DNA of 64,000 nt, from the NCBI RefSeq assembly GCF_026241165.1, contig NZ_JAPFQN010000004.1, positions 247,682 to 311,681 of the forward strand. The letters are read 5' to 3'. Numbering within the stretch: position 1 is the stretch's first letter; the number at the start of each line of letters is the position of its first letter. The position numbers and the translations under genes are program-made. This stretch comes from Mangrovivirga halotolerans (GTDB taxonomy: Bacteria; Bacteroidota; Bacteroidia; Cytophagales; Cyclobacteriaceae). The notes beneath the pieces are model-generated. The model saw nothing but the letters and a program-made list of their open reading frames with translations, was not told where the DNA came from and did no database searches. Shown here one piece after another: positions 53,781 to 61,418 of this stretch.

Positions 53781-55166
53781 TTAATTTCCAAAAGCAGTTT
53801 TTATTTCCTGTTTTATCTGTTCCGATTCACTATTTGAAAGCCAAATTCCACGTACCATTATGCCTGTTTGTTTTTTAAGATTATTGATATCTTCCAATGG
53901 ATTACTATCAAGCAGTAATAAGTCAGCACGTTTTCCAATTTCAATAGTGCCAAATTCCTTTTCTTTTTCCATAGCTAATGCAGCCTCAGTGGTGGCCATT
54001 TTCAATACATCGTAATTTGCTATTCCAATGATGTTTAAAGCTGCAAGCTCTTCATGAAGAGAAAACCCTGGAACTAATAATGGGATACTACCTGCATCGG
54101 TTCCTGCAACCAGCTTTGCATTTGATTTGTAAAAACCTGAAACGATTTGAGCGAATAGTTCCTTGTTATTTTCACCGTATTCAGCTAATAGTGCCTCTTT
54201 CTTATCAGTATCTTTTAACATAAGACTTTCCCATCTTTTAATAAGTTTGCTTGGAAGTAAACTAGTGATATCCTGGTTTGCTAAAACATTTTCAGCCATC
54301 TCCTTATCCCAATTTATCAAGAGGTTATATAAAGTAGGACAGTTCCATGTGCTTGATCTGGCAGTTGATGTTGCATAGTCTTCATTAGCAATTAAATAGG
54401 CCTTAACATTATTTCTCCACCCCTTGTATCCGGTTAGATGTTCAATAGATGATTGTTTGTTCAAGGCTTCCTCAATACTAATTGCAATTGGAAGATGTCC
54501 TACGACAGGTATAGCTTGTTTTTGTGCTTCATCTAAAATGGCTAAGTAGGTTTCTTTATTAAGGTCATCATATACTTTGATGAAATCGTATCCTGTTTTC
54601 TTTTGTTCGATCACTTGTTTTCGTCCTTCTTCAGGAGTTGAAGCCACTATTAAAGTGGGTGGATTATCCATACCATTGATAATAGGGCCTGCCTGATAAA
54701 TATTGGGAGCCAAAACCTCATTGTTCTTGATTTTGTCTCTTAAAACAAGCTTACCTGGTTCACCTGCCATGTCCCTGACAGAAGTTACTCCGTTAACCAG
54801 AAGCAGAAGCATCCATATATTTTTCATCTGATGCTGATCGAACAAGTGTATGTGCATATCTGTAAGTCCCGGCATCAAATACTTGCCTTTCCCATCAATT
54901 TCGATTGCTGCTTGATTAATAATATTTATCCCAATCTCTTTAATAACCCCATTTTTTATCAATACATCCTGTTCTACAATTTGAGAATCCAACATGGTCA
55001 ATGTGTTGACATTCTTAAAAATATATGAGTTCGGTTTATGTTGCTCTGATACCTTTTCGAGTAAGTCATTTATTCTAGAGGCTTCCTTATTCGACATAAA
55101 TTGAGCATGGCTTACATAAACCGAGATTGTCAAAAATAATGTAAGGAAGAGTTTTGGCGGTTTCAT
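53781..55166 (-). CDS. Secreted amidohydrolase (imidazolonepropionase-like)
   Basis: The start is set at 55166 (MKPPKLFLTLFLTISVYVSH), giving a signal peptide; the frame continues 41 codons upstream, but those codons lie in the family B attC-like site and are not protein-like. Metal motifs are GLTDMHIHLFD, VGHLPIAI, SSIEHLTGYKG and VAGTDAGSIP, with a C-terminal GKRADLLLLDSNPLEDI. The substrate is a cyclic amide or dipeptide-like compound, not determined. The related enzyme is at 41615-42991. Confidence 0.9.
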   Translation of the reverse strand: MKPPKLFLTLFLTISVYVSHAQFMSNKEASRINDLLEKVSEQHKPNSYIFKNVNTLTMLDSQIVEQDVLIKNGVIKEIGINIINQAAIEIDGKGKYLMPGLTDMHIHLFDQHQMKNIWMLLLLVNGVTSVRDMAGEPGKLVLRDKIKNNEVLAPNIYQAGPIINGMDNPPTLIVASTPEEGRKQVIEQKKTGYDFIKVYDDLNKETYLAILDEAQKQAIPVVGHLPIAISIEEALNKQSSIEHLTGYKGWRNNVKAYLIANEDYATSTARSSTWNCPTLYNLLINWDKEMAENVLANQDITSLLPSKLIKRWESLMLKDTDKKEALLAEYGENNKELFAQIVSGFYKSNAKLVAGTDAGSIPLLVPGFSLHEELAALNIIGIANYDVLKMATTEAALAMEKEKEFGTIEIGKRADLLLLDSNPLEDINNLKKQTGIMVRGIWLSNSESEQIKQEIKTAFGN

Positions 55167-55183
55167 CTTGGGTCCATTATTGG

Positions 55184-55311
55184 CACTAACGTACCGTGTA
55201 AAGGGTATGCGGTGAGCGAGCCGGGTCGCGTCGACCGTAACGTAAGTTAATGAAAAGGGCGAAACCCACCAACAAAAGTGAAGCAGCATACCGCTTTACA
55301 CATTGTTGGCA
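55184..55311 (-). repeat. Family B attC-like site, well preserved
   Basis: ACTAACGTACCGTGTAAAGG pairs with CCGCTTTACACATTGTTGGC over about 16 bp with few bulges, and the centre GCGAGCCGGGTCGCGTCG differs from the arms. It starts in CTAACG and ends in GTTGGCA, and it stands between the amidohydrolase start and the stop of the lipoprotein at 55323. Confidence 0.82.
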
Positions 55312-55322
55312 ATAGTATTTAT

Positions 55323-56039
55323 TTACATTGGTTCAATTCTCTTCTCTAATTGCAAAATAACCTTTTCTCCGTTTGGAAAATCATATTCACTATATACAAA
55401 TCCATCAACCTCATCAAAGTGAAAAATATGTATAGACAGGCCAATGCAACTTTGGCCTTCTGAGAAAAATTTCCAGCTTTTCTTATAATTTTTATTGGTA
55501 GTTTTTACTCCAGCTTGTCCCAGGTTTTTATAAGTAAAGCTTACACTACCTGTTAATCCAATCTCCTCATATCCTTTAAGATTACCTATACCATCCGGCC
55601 AAGATAAATTATCTACCAAAGGAAACTTAACCTTAGGAAAAGGTGCTGATTCAGTAAAAATAAGAGGCATTCCTGATCGGGGGGGATGTATCCAAACCGT
55701 GGTTGAATCTTCGATAATACCCGTAATATTCTTTTGGACAACTGAATCGTTTGGATTTAAATATTCCCACTTAACTTTTGTCTGCCCCAAGAAACTACCC
55801 GGCAAAACAGTAAGCATGACACGATCGACAACTAGAGTGTCATTTAAATGATTAACAATATAATTTCCCAGGGTATCGCTACCCTTTATTCTATCAATAG
55901 AATAAATGAACTTAGAATTAGTAGTAAAAACTACATTATCATCGTTATGCTTGCTTTTTATATCATAACCCTCTGTATCTCTGAACATTCTACATGAGGC
56001 GCAGATAACTATTAAAGCTAAGAATGAGAAAAATTTCAT
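55323..56039 (-). CDS. Lipoprotein of unknown function
   Basis: The 238-residue protein has a lipobox ICASC. The mature part is beta-rich, with repeats of hydrophobic strands (VVFTTNSKFIYSIDRI, VDRVMLTVLPGSFLGQTKV) and one Cys late in the chain (SCIGLSIHIFHFDE). No family was recognised. It has an attC-like site on each side and so is a clear single-gene cassette. Confidence 0.8.
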   Translation of the reverse strand: MKFFSFLALIVICASCRMFRDTEGYDIKSKHNDDNVVFTTNSKFIYSIDRIKGSDTLGNYIVNHLNDTLVVDRVMLTVLPGSFLGQTKVKWEYLNPNDSVVQKNITGIIEDSTTVWIHPPRSGMPLIFTESAPFPKVKFPLVDNLSWPDGIGNLKGYEEIGLTGSVSFTYKNLGQAGVKTTNKNYKKSWKFFSEGQSCIGLSIHIFHFDEVDGFVYSEYDFPNGEKVILQLEKRIEPM

Positions 56040-56055
56040 GTGATCTAAAAATTAT

Positions 56056-56178
56056 TGCTAACGTTAAGGCTATGTGTTCGCCAAACCCTACGGCTGCTTA
56101 AAAAAAACGCATAGCTGAAACCCAAAGATAATAGCCCCAACAGAAAAACAAAACGGTGGGCCATACCTGCTGTTGTGA
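56056..56178 (-). repeat. Family A attC-like site
   Basis: GCTAACGTTAAGGCTATGTG opens the site and pairs with GGGCCATACCTGCTGTTGTG. In between are AACCCTACGGCTGC, ACGCATAGCTG and AAAACAAAACGG, shared with 57253 and 57983. It ends in GTTGTGA near the next stop codon. The orientation agrees with all other sites. Confidence 0.82.
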
Positions 56179-56184
56179 GCAGCC

Positions 56185-56649
56185 TTATTTCATTTGTCTT
56201 TTAAATTCCTCGTAAACACTGGTTATCGATTGGATATCCACTGTTTTAATTTTTACAGTTCTATTATAGTTCCTCAGCTCTTCAAATAATAAATCATTTT
56301 CATCCGAGATTAACCTCCAAACTATAATGATTTCATTACCGGATTTGAATTTGAATCCTTCAAAATCATCAGTAAAAGTTGAACTGGAAATTATTATGCT
56401 ACTATCTGAATTTCTAATCGAATTGAGATGGGATAAAAGCTCGGTATTAGAAAACTTTTTCCAGTCAAGCTGAAATTGTTTAGCCTGAAGCAAATTTCTA
56501 ATAATATTTATTATGTAACTGGGATAAATCAAATCTTCATTTGTCCCATAGAATTCTCCTTTAATCCAAATTTTACCATATCCCATATCCTGAGACCCAG
56601 GTTCAGGAGTATATTCAATAGCAAAATCACTTTTATCTCCGAAGATCAT
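56185..56649 (-). CDS. Hypothetical protein
   Basis: The 154-residue soluble protein has the strands EYTPEPGSQDMGYGKIWIKG and RNSDSSIIISSSTFTDD and a helical end VDIQSITSVYEEFKR. It has no signal and no motif I recognise. It is a cassette gene between a family A site and a family D site. Confidence 0.75.
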   Translation of the reverse strand: MIFGDKSDFAIEYTPEPGSQDMGYGKIWIKGEFYGTNEDLIYPSYIINIIRNLLQAKQFQLDWKKFSNTELLSHLNSIRNSDSSIIISSSTFTDDFEGFKFKSGNEIIIVWRLISDENDLLFEELRNYNRTVKIKTVDIQSITSVYEEFKRQMK

Positions 56650-56660
56650 AGTTTTGGTTG

Positions 56661-56731
56661 CTTATAACGATAAGGCTAAGCGGAGAACCCTATTCCTCGG
56701 GGTGGGGTATGAGACTTAGGCATTGTTGTGT
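56661..56731 (-). repeat. Family D attC-like site (short form)
   Basis: ATAACGATAAGGCTAAGCGG pairs with GACTTAGGCATTGTTGTGTG with one bulge, enclosing CCTCGGGGTGGGG. The stop codon (TAA, 56716-56718) of the next gene lies inside the right arm. That is the register expected for an attC overlapping the end of its own cassette gene. Confidence 0.82.
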
Positions 56732-57240
56732 GTTCGTTTAACTTTTATTTTATCCTCATCAAATCCAGTTTTTAAATTATTTATCAAATCCTTTACCTTC
56801 AACTCATCTCCAAGAGAACTGTAAGAGATATAATAATACTCCTTGTAGGATATTTTAAAAAGAATTCCCGAATCCGATATTAGACATTGTCGCATATCTT
56901 TAAATTCGTGTACTTTTGATTCATCATCATAGGATACTGTTAGTGAGCTATCTGAAATAATGAATTGAAAATCTTTATTAAATATCTTTTCCTTTTCTTT
57001 TCTGTTGACCCATCTATTAACTCTATTAGGGAATTTTATCAATTCAAATATTCCAATTGCTATGAATGGCAAACCTAAGAACCATCTAGGATAGTAATAA
57101 ATTGAAATTGCTACCCCAATAATTAAATTTATCGATGCAAGAATCCATTCATTTCTGCCCATAAAAGTGAAATTGTACGAGGATTCAGCATGTACTGTTA
57201 ATAGCTCTCTATTTTGTTTTTGATTGATTGTTATATCCAT
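56716..57240 (-). CDS. Hypothetical membrane protein, YcxB-like layout
   Basis: This 174-residue protein has two closely spaced hydrophobic helices at about residues 30-65 (WILASINLIIGVAISIYY and PRWFLGLPFIAIGIFELI). A PH-like cytoplasmic part follows (FQFIISDSSLTVSYDDES, ECKDMRQC-like core), the usual layout of YcxB-type membrane proteins. That family assignment is tentative. The stop codon overlaps the family D site at 56661-56731. Confidence 0.75.
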   Translation of the reverse strand: MDITINQKQNRELLTVHAESSYNFTFMGRNEWILASINLIIGVAISIYYYPRWFLGLPFIAIGIFELIKFPNRVNRWVNRKEKEKIFNKDFQFIISDSSLTVSYDDESKVHEFKDMRQCLISDSGILFKISYKEYYYISYSSLGDELKVKDLINNLKTGFDEDKIKVKRTHNNA

Positions 57241-57252
57241 ATTTTCTTAATG

Positions 57253-57378
57253 ACACACAACGTCAAGGCTATGTGTCCGCCGAAACCAACGGCTACTTAA
57301 TAAACGCATAGCTGATACCCAAAGATAGCAGCCCCAATTGAAAAACAAAACGACGGCAAATAGGTGTTTTTACCACTC
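57253..57378 (-). repeat. Family A attC-like site, right arm diverged
   Basis: CACAACGTCAAGGCTATGTG and CCAACGGCTACTTAATAAAC match family A through CCCCAATTGAAAAACAAAACG. The right arm GTGTTTTTACCACTCG is drifted and lacks a clear GTTRRRY. It still separates the cassette genes at 56716 and 57382. Confidence 0.7.
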
Positions 57379-57381
57379 GTA

Positions 57382-57975
57382 TTAATTTACTCTTTTAGTT
57401 ATTATTACTCCTCCAAATGAGTATTTTCCAAAGGGCAATTCATTAATGAAAGAATCAAAGATCATTTTAAGATCTATATACTTTCTAATCCCTTTTAAAA
57501 TTTGTCGAATATTCTTTATTTGAACCACTGATGAATCTTGATATTGATCATTTTCAGGCTCCCAATACCAATACTCTCTGGAAAGTTTTGAAGTTTTAAT
57601 AGTAAAAAATACTGACCTACCATCTAAACCAATAACACAACCTTTAACATCCTTACAACTTTCTAGATTCTCTATGTTATTTAAACTCCCAATATTCATT
57701 ATCTCTTGAACATGTTTAGATGGAATAGTTAATTTTTGTTGCAGAATTTTTTTTCTTTCTTCTTTTCTATTGACCTTCCAAACAGCAGAAGTTAATGTTC
57801 CCGAGTATTGCCCATTTACATCCTCAATTAGTTCAATTTGTTGATAATCTGATATACTTATTTGATAAATCCGTTTATGGGTTGCACTGTCAAATAATGT
57901 TTTTGAAATATCAATCTGTGCAACCATCTGCTGCCCGACCAATAAAGATAATATTATGTAAAGTACTATTTTCAT
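57382..57975 (-). CDS. Secreted hypothetical protein
   Basis: The 197-residue protein has a signal peptide (MKIVLYIILSLLVGQQMVAQ). The mature part is partly beta, with ATHKRIYQISISDYQQIELI and SVFFTIKTSKLSREYWYW, and a Cys pair near residue 105-112 (SCKDVKGC). I do not recognise it. It is a single-gene cassette bounded by family A sites. Confidence 0.75.
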   Translation of the reverse strand: MKIVLYIILSLLVGQQMVAQIDISKTLFDSATHKRIYQISISDYQQIELIEDVNGQYSGTLTSAVWKVNRKEERKKILQQKLTIPSKHVQEIMNIGSLNNIENLESCKDVKGCVIGLDGRSVFFTIKTSKLSREYWYWEPENDQYQDSSVVQIKNIRQILKGIRKYIDLKMIFDSFINELPFGKYSFGGVIITKRVN

Positions 57976-57982
57976 TTATGTG

Positions 57983-58103
57983 TGGTAACGATAAGGCTAT
58001 GTTTTCGCCGAAACCTACGGCTTCTTAAAAAACACATAGCTGATACTCAAAGATAATCCCTCCATCTGAAAAACAAAACGGTGGGCCATAGCCACTGTTA
58101 CCT
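57983..58103 (-). repeat. Family A attC-like site, well preserved
   Basis: GGTAACGATAAGGCTATGTT pairs with GGGCCATAGCCACTGTTACC with extra bases on one arm, and the middle has GAAACCTACGGCTTC and ACACATAGCTG. It ends in GTTACC just before the stop of the gene at 58108. This is one of the best copies in the window. Confidence 0.83.
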
Positions 58104-58107
58104 TCAG

Positions 58108-58761
58108 TTAATTATTATCCATTACCCATTTTTTGATATTTTTATCTATTACCTCGTGATTATTTAATGTTGAATCTACCTTGTCAATTATCTTAATTAA
58201 ACGATGGAATTCATCAATTCTCCATTTATTTTGAGATTCTCTATTGTAGGATGTGAACTTTTGTGGGTTTAAATAGAAGTATGTTCGTGTTGAATTTTTA
58301 TTAAACAGTTCAATTTGATACCCGATCCCATCAGTGCCTAACAGTTTATAATACTCTTCTGAACTAAGTGTATAAAATTCATTGTCCTTTTCAATTGTTA
58401 GTTTAATATTTTCTAATGGAGGTAAAGTTCTAATTCCAAGTGAATCAATGGTTGACCAAAGATCATTTAAATCTGGTTGAAAATTTAATCCTGGTACCTC
58501 AATAACGTTTCCATTTTCATCTAGGAATCCTCTACTGTAATTCCATATGTTATTATTTGAAATTGTTAATTGAGTGAAGGTTTTATATAGGGTAGATGGG
58601 CATCTCCAAATTCTGATTTCAAATTTTAAACTGTCTAAATTGGGAGGTTCTATTTCTTTAAAAACTAATTGACTAGAAAGCGAATCATTTTCTATTTCAA
58701 ATTGTCCGTATGAAAAAAATGGAATTATAAATATTAATATGGCTTCAAAATATTTCTTCAT
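58108..58761 (-). CDS. Secreted hypothetical protein
   Basis: The 217-residue protein has a signal peptide (AILIFIIPFFSYGQ). The mature part is beta-rich (LVFKEIEPPNLDSLKFEIRI, LTISNNNIWNYSRGF) with no known motif. It is directly adjacent to the lipoprotein at 58762 with no gap between coding regions, so the two make a two-gene cassette. Confidence 0.75.
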   Translation of the reverse strand: MKKYFEAILIFIIPFFSYGQFEIENDSLSSQLVFKEIEPPNLDSLKFEIRIWRCPSTLYKTFTQLTISNNNIWNYSRGFLDENGNVIEVPGLNFQPDLNDLWSTIDSLGIRTLPPLENIKLTIEKDNEFYTLSSEEYYKLLGTDGIGYQIELFNKNSTRTYFYLNPQKFTSYNRESQNKWRIDEFHRLIKIIDKVDSTLNNHEVIDKNIKKWVMDNN

Positions 58762-59238
58762 TTATTCATACACATGTTTAGTTTCACAAAATTTACCTGT
58801 CAACCTATAAAATAGACTATCAGTTTTTTCATCTGGTTGCAAGTGTTTTTTGTAGAAGCCCACTTGAATGTCATATTCATTTGGGTTTGGGCCGAAGGTT
58901 GTACAGGAATTATCGTTCGTTCTATTTGAATCATGTGTTTCAAATGCTTTTGTGATAAAGGATTTAAAAATGGATAATTCATCGGGACTAAGCTGGATAT
59001 AAGTTTGAAATTGAGTGTCTTCATCTCTCACTAATATCCAGTCTTCATTTTCATAGAAATAACCACTCCTTTTAACTACATAGTTGGTTAATCCAGTTCC
59101 CGCAATTCCCCCATGAAACCTCTCCCTAATTTCTATTCGATCTGTTGAATTTATTCGTTCAATAAATTCCGTGTCCGATATACTACAAGACATCATGCAT
59201 ATGAATATAAAAAATAGAAGTACTAATTTAATTTTCAT
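58762..59238 (-). CDS. Lipoprotein of unknown function
   Basis: The 158-residue protein has a lipobox FICMMSC. The mature part has EIRERFHGGIAGTGLTNYVV and a Cys pair late in the chain (NSCTTFGPNPNEYDI, GKFCETKHV). No family was recognised. It ends directly at the start of the gene at 58108; the overlap of stop and start suggests coupled translation within one cassette. Confidence 0.75.
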   Translation of the reverse strand: MKIKLVLLFFIFICMMSCSISDTEFIERINSTDRIEIRERFHGGIAGTGLTNYVVKRSGYFYENEDWILVRDEDTQFQTYIQLSPDELSIFKSFITKAFETHDSNRTNDNSCTTFGPNPNEYDIQVGFYKKHLQPDEKTDSLFYRLTGKFCETKHVYE

Positions 59239-59250
59239 GTTAAGAAATTG

Positions 59251-59513
59251 AGCCTAACGATTGGCTATGCGCGAATCTGTCTTGCTTATTCCTTATATAG
59301 CTTTCGTTGTTTTTGTTGTTAATAAATTCCTTTAATGTTGAAAATAGCTGTTTTCAGCTCAAAATCAAATATTTTATATTATTAATATCCGTTAGTAATC
59401 GACTGTAATCGGATAATTTTATAGCCGTTTGTAATCGTTTACTAATGGATAAGATGGGGTGCTGATTTATGTAAGAAGTAAAAGCATAAGTAAATACCTG
59501 CGCTAGTGGGAGA
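59251..59513 (-). repeat. Family E repeat, full copy
   Basis: CTAACGATTGGCTATGCGCG pairs with CTTATATAGCTTTCGTTG (59256-59308). TAGTAATCGACTGTAATCGG and AGCCGTTTGTAATCG continue the core, and the tail CCTGCGCTAGTGGG lies at 59497-59510. It separates the lipoprotein start from the 3' flank of the gene at 59599. Confidence 0.75.
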
Positions 59514-59598
59514 AATGAGTCTAACGTTTAGTAAATGGTTTAGTAGCATCCTGAAAGGTGTTATGAGTTATACATCGTGTAATAGCTATAATTTTAAT
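59514..59598. other. Short interval before the 59599 lipoprotein
   Basis: GTCTAACGTTTAGTAAATGG and GGTGTTATGAGTTATAC resemble cassette-site ends but do not pair well, so I do not call a site. Confidence 0.3.
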
Positions 59599-60063
59599 TT
59601 ACCTTCCTTGTTTATTATTTGCAGCATTTTTTATTTCAGCAAATTCTTTAGTTATGATTTCGCCATCAGTCCCTTCAATTTCTAGCTTCAAAAGGGGGGT
59701 ATTTTGGTTGTCAATTATTTCAAAATTGTATTTGTGGCCGTCTGGAATTCCATCATCAAAATCATTTGGAATAAAATGACGAACCTTCACATAATACTTA
59801 TCAGCATAGGTTACTAAAAAGTCATTCTCACCACAAATTGTATTAAAGGATTTAGGATTGCCGTTCTCAAAAATTGTTTTGTCTAATCCATTGTCAACCA
59901 ACTTTTTATCTGATTCTTCATTTCCTGAATAAAAACCATATTCAACTTTTACTAAGTCAAGGTCTAGATTATCATCAACGGTTACATTAATGGAATTATC
60001 TACCGAGTTGCACGAAGTCAAAATTGAAATTAATAAAATCATGGATAATGTGATTTTTTCCAT
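59599..60063 (-). CDS. Lipoprotein of unknown function
   Basis: The 154-residue protein has a lipobox SILTSC. The mature part has charged and polar strands (LDLVKVEYGFYSGNEESD, ADKYYVKVRHFIPNDFDD) and a helical end. No family was recognised. It lies between a family E repeat (3') and a family C site (5'), so it is a single-gene cassette. Confidence 0.75.
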   Translation of the reverse strand: MEKITLSMILLISILTSCNSVDNSINVTVDDNLDLDLVKVEYGFYSGNEESDKKLVDNGLDKTIFENGNPKSFNTICGENDFLVTYADKYYVKVRHFIPNDFDDGIPDGHKYNFEIIDNQNTPLLKLEIEGTDGEIITKEFAEIKNAANNKQGR

Positions 60064-60075
60064 ATTGTTTGATTA

Positions 60076-60209
60076 GTTATAACGTTCAATGTATGAGTTT
60101 GTGGCGGATTACCGTGCCGATTTCGTGTCCGATAGGACAGTGAAATCCAGCGAGAATCCAGCGCTTTAACTGACTCTACAGCCGGCATAACTGCTAGGCT
60201 ACGTTACTA
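60076..60209 (-). repeat. Family C attC-like site
   Basis: TATAACGTTCAATGTATGAG and GTTTGTGGCGG pair with GCCGGCATAACTGC. The centre GTGCCGATTTCGTGTCCGAT and AGGACAGTGAAATCCAGCGA is shared with the sites at 51590 and 63879. It ends in GTTACTA, inside which the higA stop codon (60194-60196) lies. Confidence 0.8.
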
Positions 60210-60490
60210 TAATTTTTAATGTCCTGTATTTCTTGTTTTGATTTCTCTTTTTGTTCTTCGAGATCAAAATCGGCCTGTAACCCCATCCAGAATTTAGCTG
60301 AGGTACCAAAAAACTTTGAAAATCTTAGTGCAGTATCAGCAGTGATTCTTCTTCTACCATGAATAATTTCACTTATTCTTGTTTGAGGAATAAAAGTTTC
60401 CTTTGATAATCTATATGCACTTATGTTTAAAGGCTCTAAAAATTCTTCTTTAAGAACTTCTCCAGGATGTATATTAGGTAGCTTTTCCAT
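60194..60490 (-). CDS. higA: HigA-type antitoxin (XRE family)
   Basis: The 98-residue protein has the HigA/VapI layout: PNIHPGEVLKEEFLEPLNIS, then a helix-turn-helix (AYRLSKETFIPQTRISEII) and HGRRRITADTALRFSKFFGT, FWMGLQADFDLE. The antitoxin binds HigB and its own operator. It starts three bases after the stop of higB, the normal toxin-first order of higBA. The stop codon lies in a family C attC-like site, so the pair is a cassette with its own 3' recombination site. Confidence 0.93.
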   Translation of the reverse strand: MEKLPNIHPGEVLKEEFLEPLNISAYRLSKETFIPQTRISEIIHGRRRITADTALRFSKFFGTSAKFWMGLQADFDLEEQKEKSKQEIQDIKNYSNVA

Positions 60491-60492
60491 AA

Positions 60493-60774
60493 TTAATGAT
60501 AATCAACAATTGAAACATTAAAAGCATCATTGTTCTCCCATTTGAAAATTATTCTCCACTGCTTATTAATTCTAATACTATGATAATCTTTAAGATCACC
60601 AGATAGTTTTTCTAATCTGTTAGCAGGAGGGATTCTTAAATCATTTATTGAAAATGAGTTGTTAATCATTCTTAGCTTACGTCTGCCGATTCTTTGAATG
60701 TCTTCTGGAAGTTTTTTTGATCTTATCCCATCAAAGACTTTCTCAGTTACTTTATCTCCAAATGTCTTTATCAA
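60493..60774 (-). CDS. higB: HigB-type toxin (RelE superfamily)
   Basis: The 93-residue protein has GRRKLRMINNSFSINDLR, PPANRLEKLSGDLKDYHSIR and the C-terminal INKQWRIIFKW and VSIVDYH, all of the HigB/RelE-like mRNA interferase fold. It cleaves mRNA at translating ribosomes when free of HigA. It forms the first gene of the higBA pair. Toxin-antitoxin modules are well known as stabilising cassettes in large chromosomal integrons. Confidence 0.93.
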   Translation of the reverse strand: MIKTFGDKVTEKVFDGIRSKKLPEDIQRIGRRKLRMINNSFSINDLRIPPANRLEKLSGDLKDYHSIRINKQWRIIFKWENNDAFNVSIVDYH

Positions 60775-60784
60775 TGCTTACTCT

Positions 60785-60837
60785 ATTCGTTACTAACGTT
60801 AAAGATAAGTAAATGGTTGCTTATGTCAAAATTAATG
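60785..60837 (-). repeat. Possible second, degraded cassette site
   Basis: CTAACGTTAAAGATAAGTAA and ATGGTTGCTTATGTC form a small hairpin (ATAAG / CTTAT) after the family CTAACG start. It lies immediately before the intact family D site at 60840, as if two cassette ends abut. Confidence 0.4.
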
Positions 60838-60839
60838 TA

Positions 60840-60911
60840 GCCTAACGTCAAGGCTAAGCGGCGAACCCCATCCCTCGGGAAGGGATTATTCATGGAACAC
60901 ACTGTTGTAGC
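60840..60911 (-). repeat. Family D attC-like site (short form)
   Basis: CCTAACGTCAAGGCTAAGCG pairs with the right arm near CATGGAACACACTGTTGTAG, enclosing CCATCCCTCGGGAAGGG, which forms its own stem. It is nearly the same as the site at 61419 through its left half. It ends in GTTGTAG next to the stop of the gene at 60915. Confidence 0.78.
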
Positions 60912-60914
60912 ACG

Positions 60915-61391
60915 TTATTTATATTCATATTTATTCCGCCAAACATCTTCTCCTTTCAAAAAGTCAAGAAGTATTTCAGTCATTTGGTCAACCGATTCTA
61001 ATGGCTTTACCAATAGAATATGGTCTTCGTCAGTTACAAGTCCAGAAGCTAATCCATCATCTGCTAAACTTCCACCAACGTCCAAAGCTTTATATCCATC
61101 AGCATTTTTGTCTTCCAGTTGCACAATGTGAAATTCATTCCAATTGATTGATTTCATAGTGCTTTTTATTATTTCCGCTGTTGCTTTTTCAGTTATGATT
61201 TTTGTTTTTTGTCCGTAATCGTATGTTACAATGAGTTTTAAATCTCGTTCTTCTTGTTGGATTTCAAGATTCCGTAATTCAGTTTTATTTTTAGCAATTA
61301 CGGGTGTGTTTGAATTCCATTTTGTATTCCAACTAATAAAAGTAAATATTCCGATTAATGCTAAAACTCCGAAGATTATGTAGGTATTCAT
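60915..61391 (-). CDS. Hypothetical protein with N-terminal membrane anchor
   Basis: The 158-residue protein has a transmembrane helix at residues 4-21 (YIIFGVLALIGIFTFISW). The soluble part has NLEIQQEERDLKLIVTYDYG and YKALDVGGSLADDGLASG. No family was recognised. It is a single-gene cassette bounded by family D sites. Confidence 0.75.
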   Translation of the reverse strand: MNTYIIFGVLALIGIFTFISWNTKWNSNTPVIAKNKTELRNLEIQQEERDLKLIVTYDYGQKTKIITEKATAEIIKSTMKSINWNEFHIVQLEDKNADGYKALDVGGSLADDGLASGLVTDEDHILLVKPLESVDQMTEILLDFLKGEDVWRNKYEYK

Positions 61392-61418
61392 TCTTTTCTC
61401 GCGATTTTGGTTTAACGT

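Noticed and set aside
55167..55289. 41-codon N-terminal extension of the amidohydrolase
   Set aside because: The extension lies inside the family B attC-like site, and a clear signal peptide starts at 55166.
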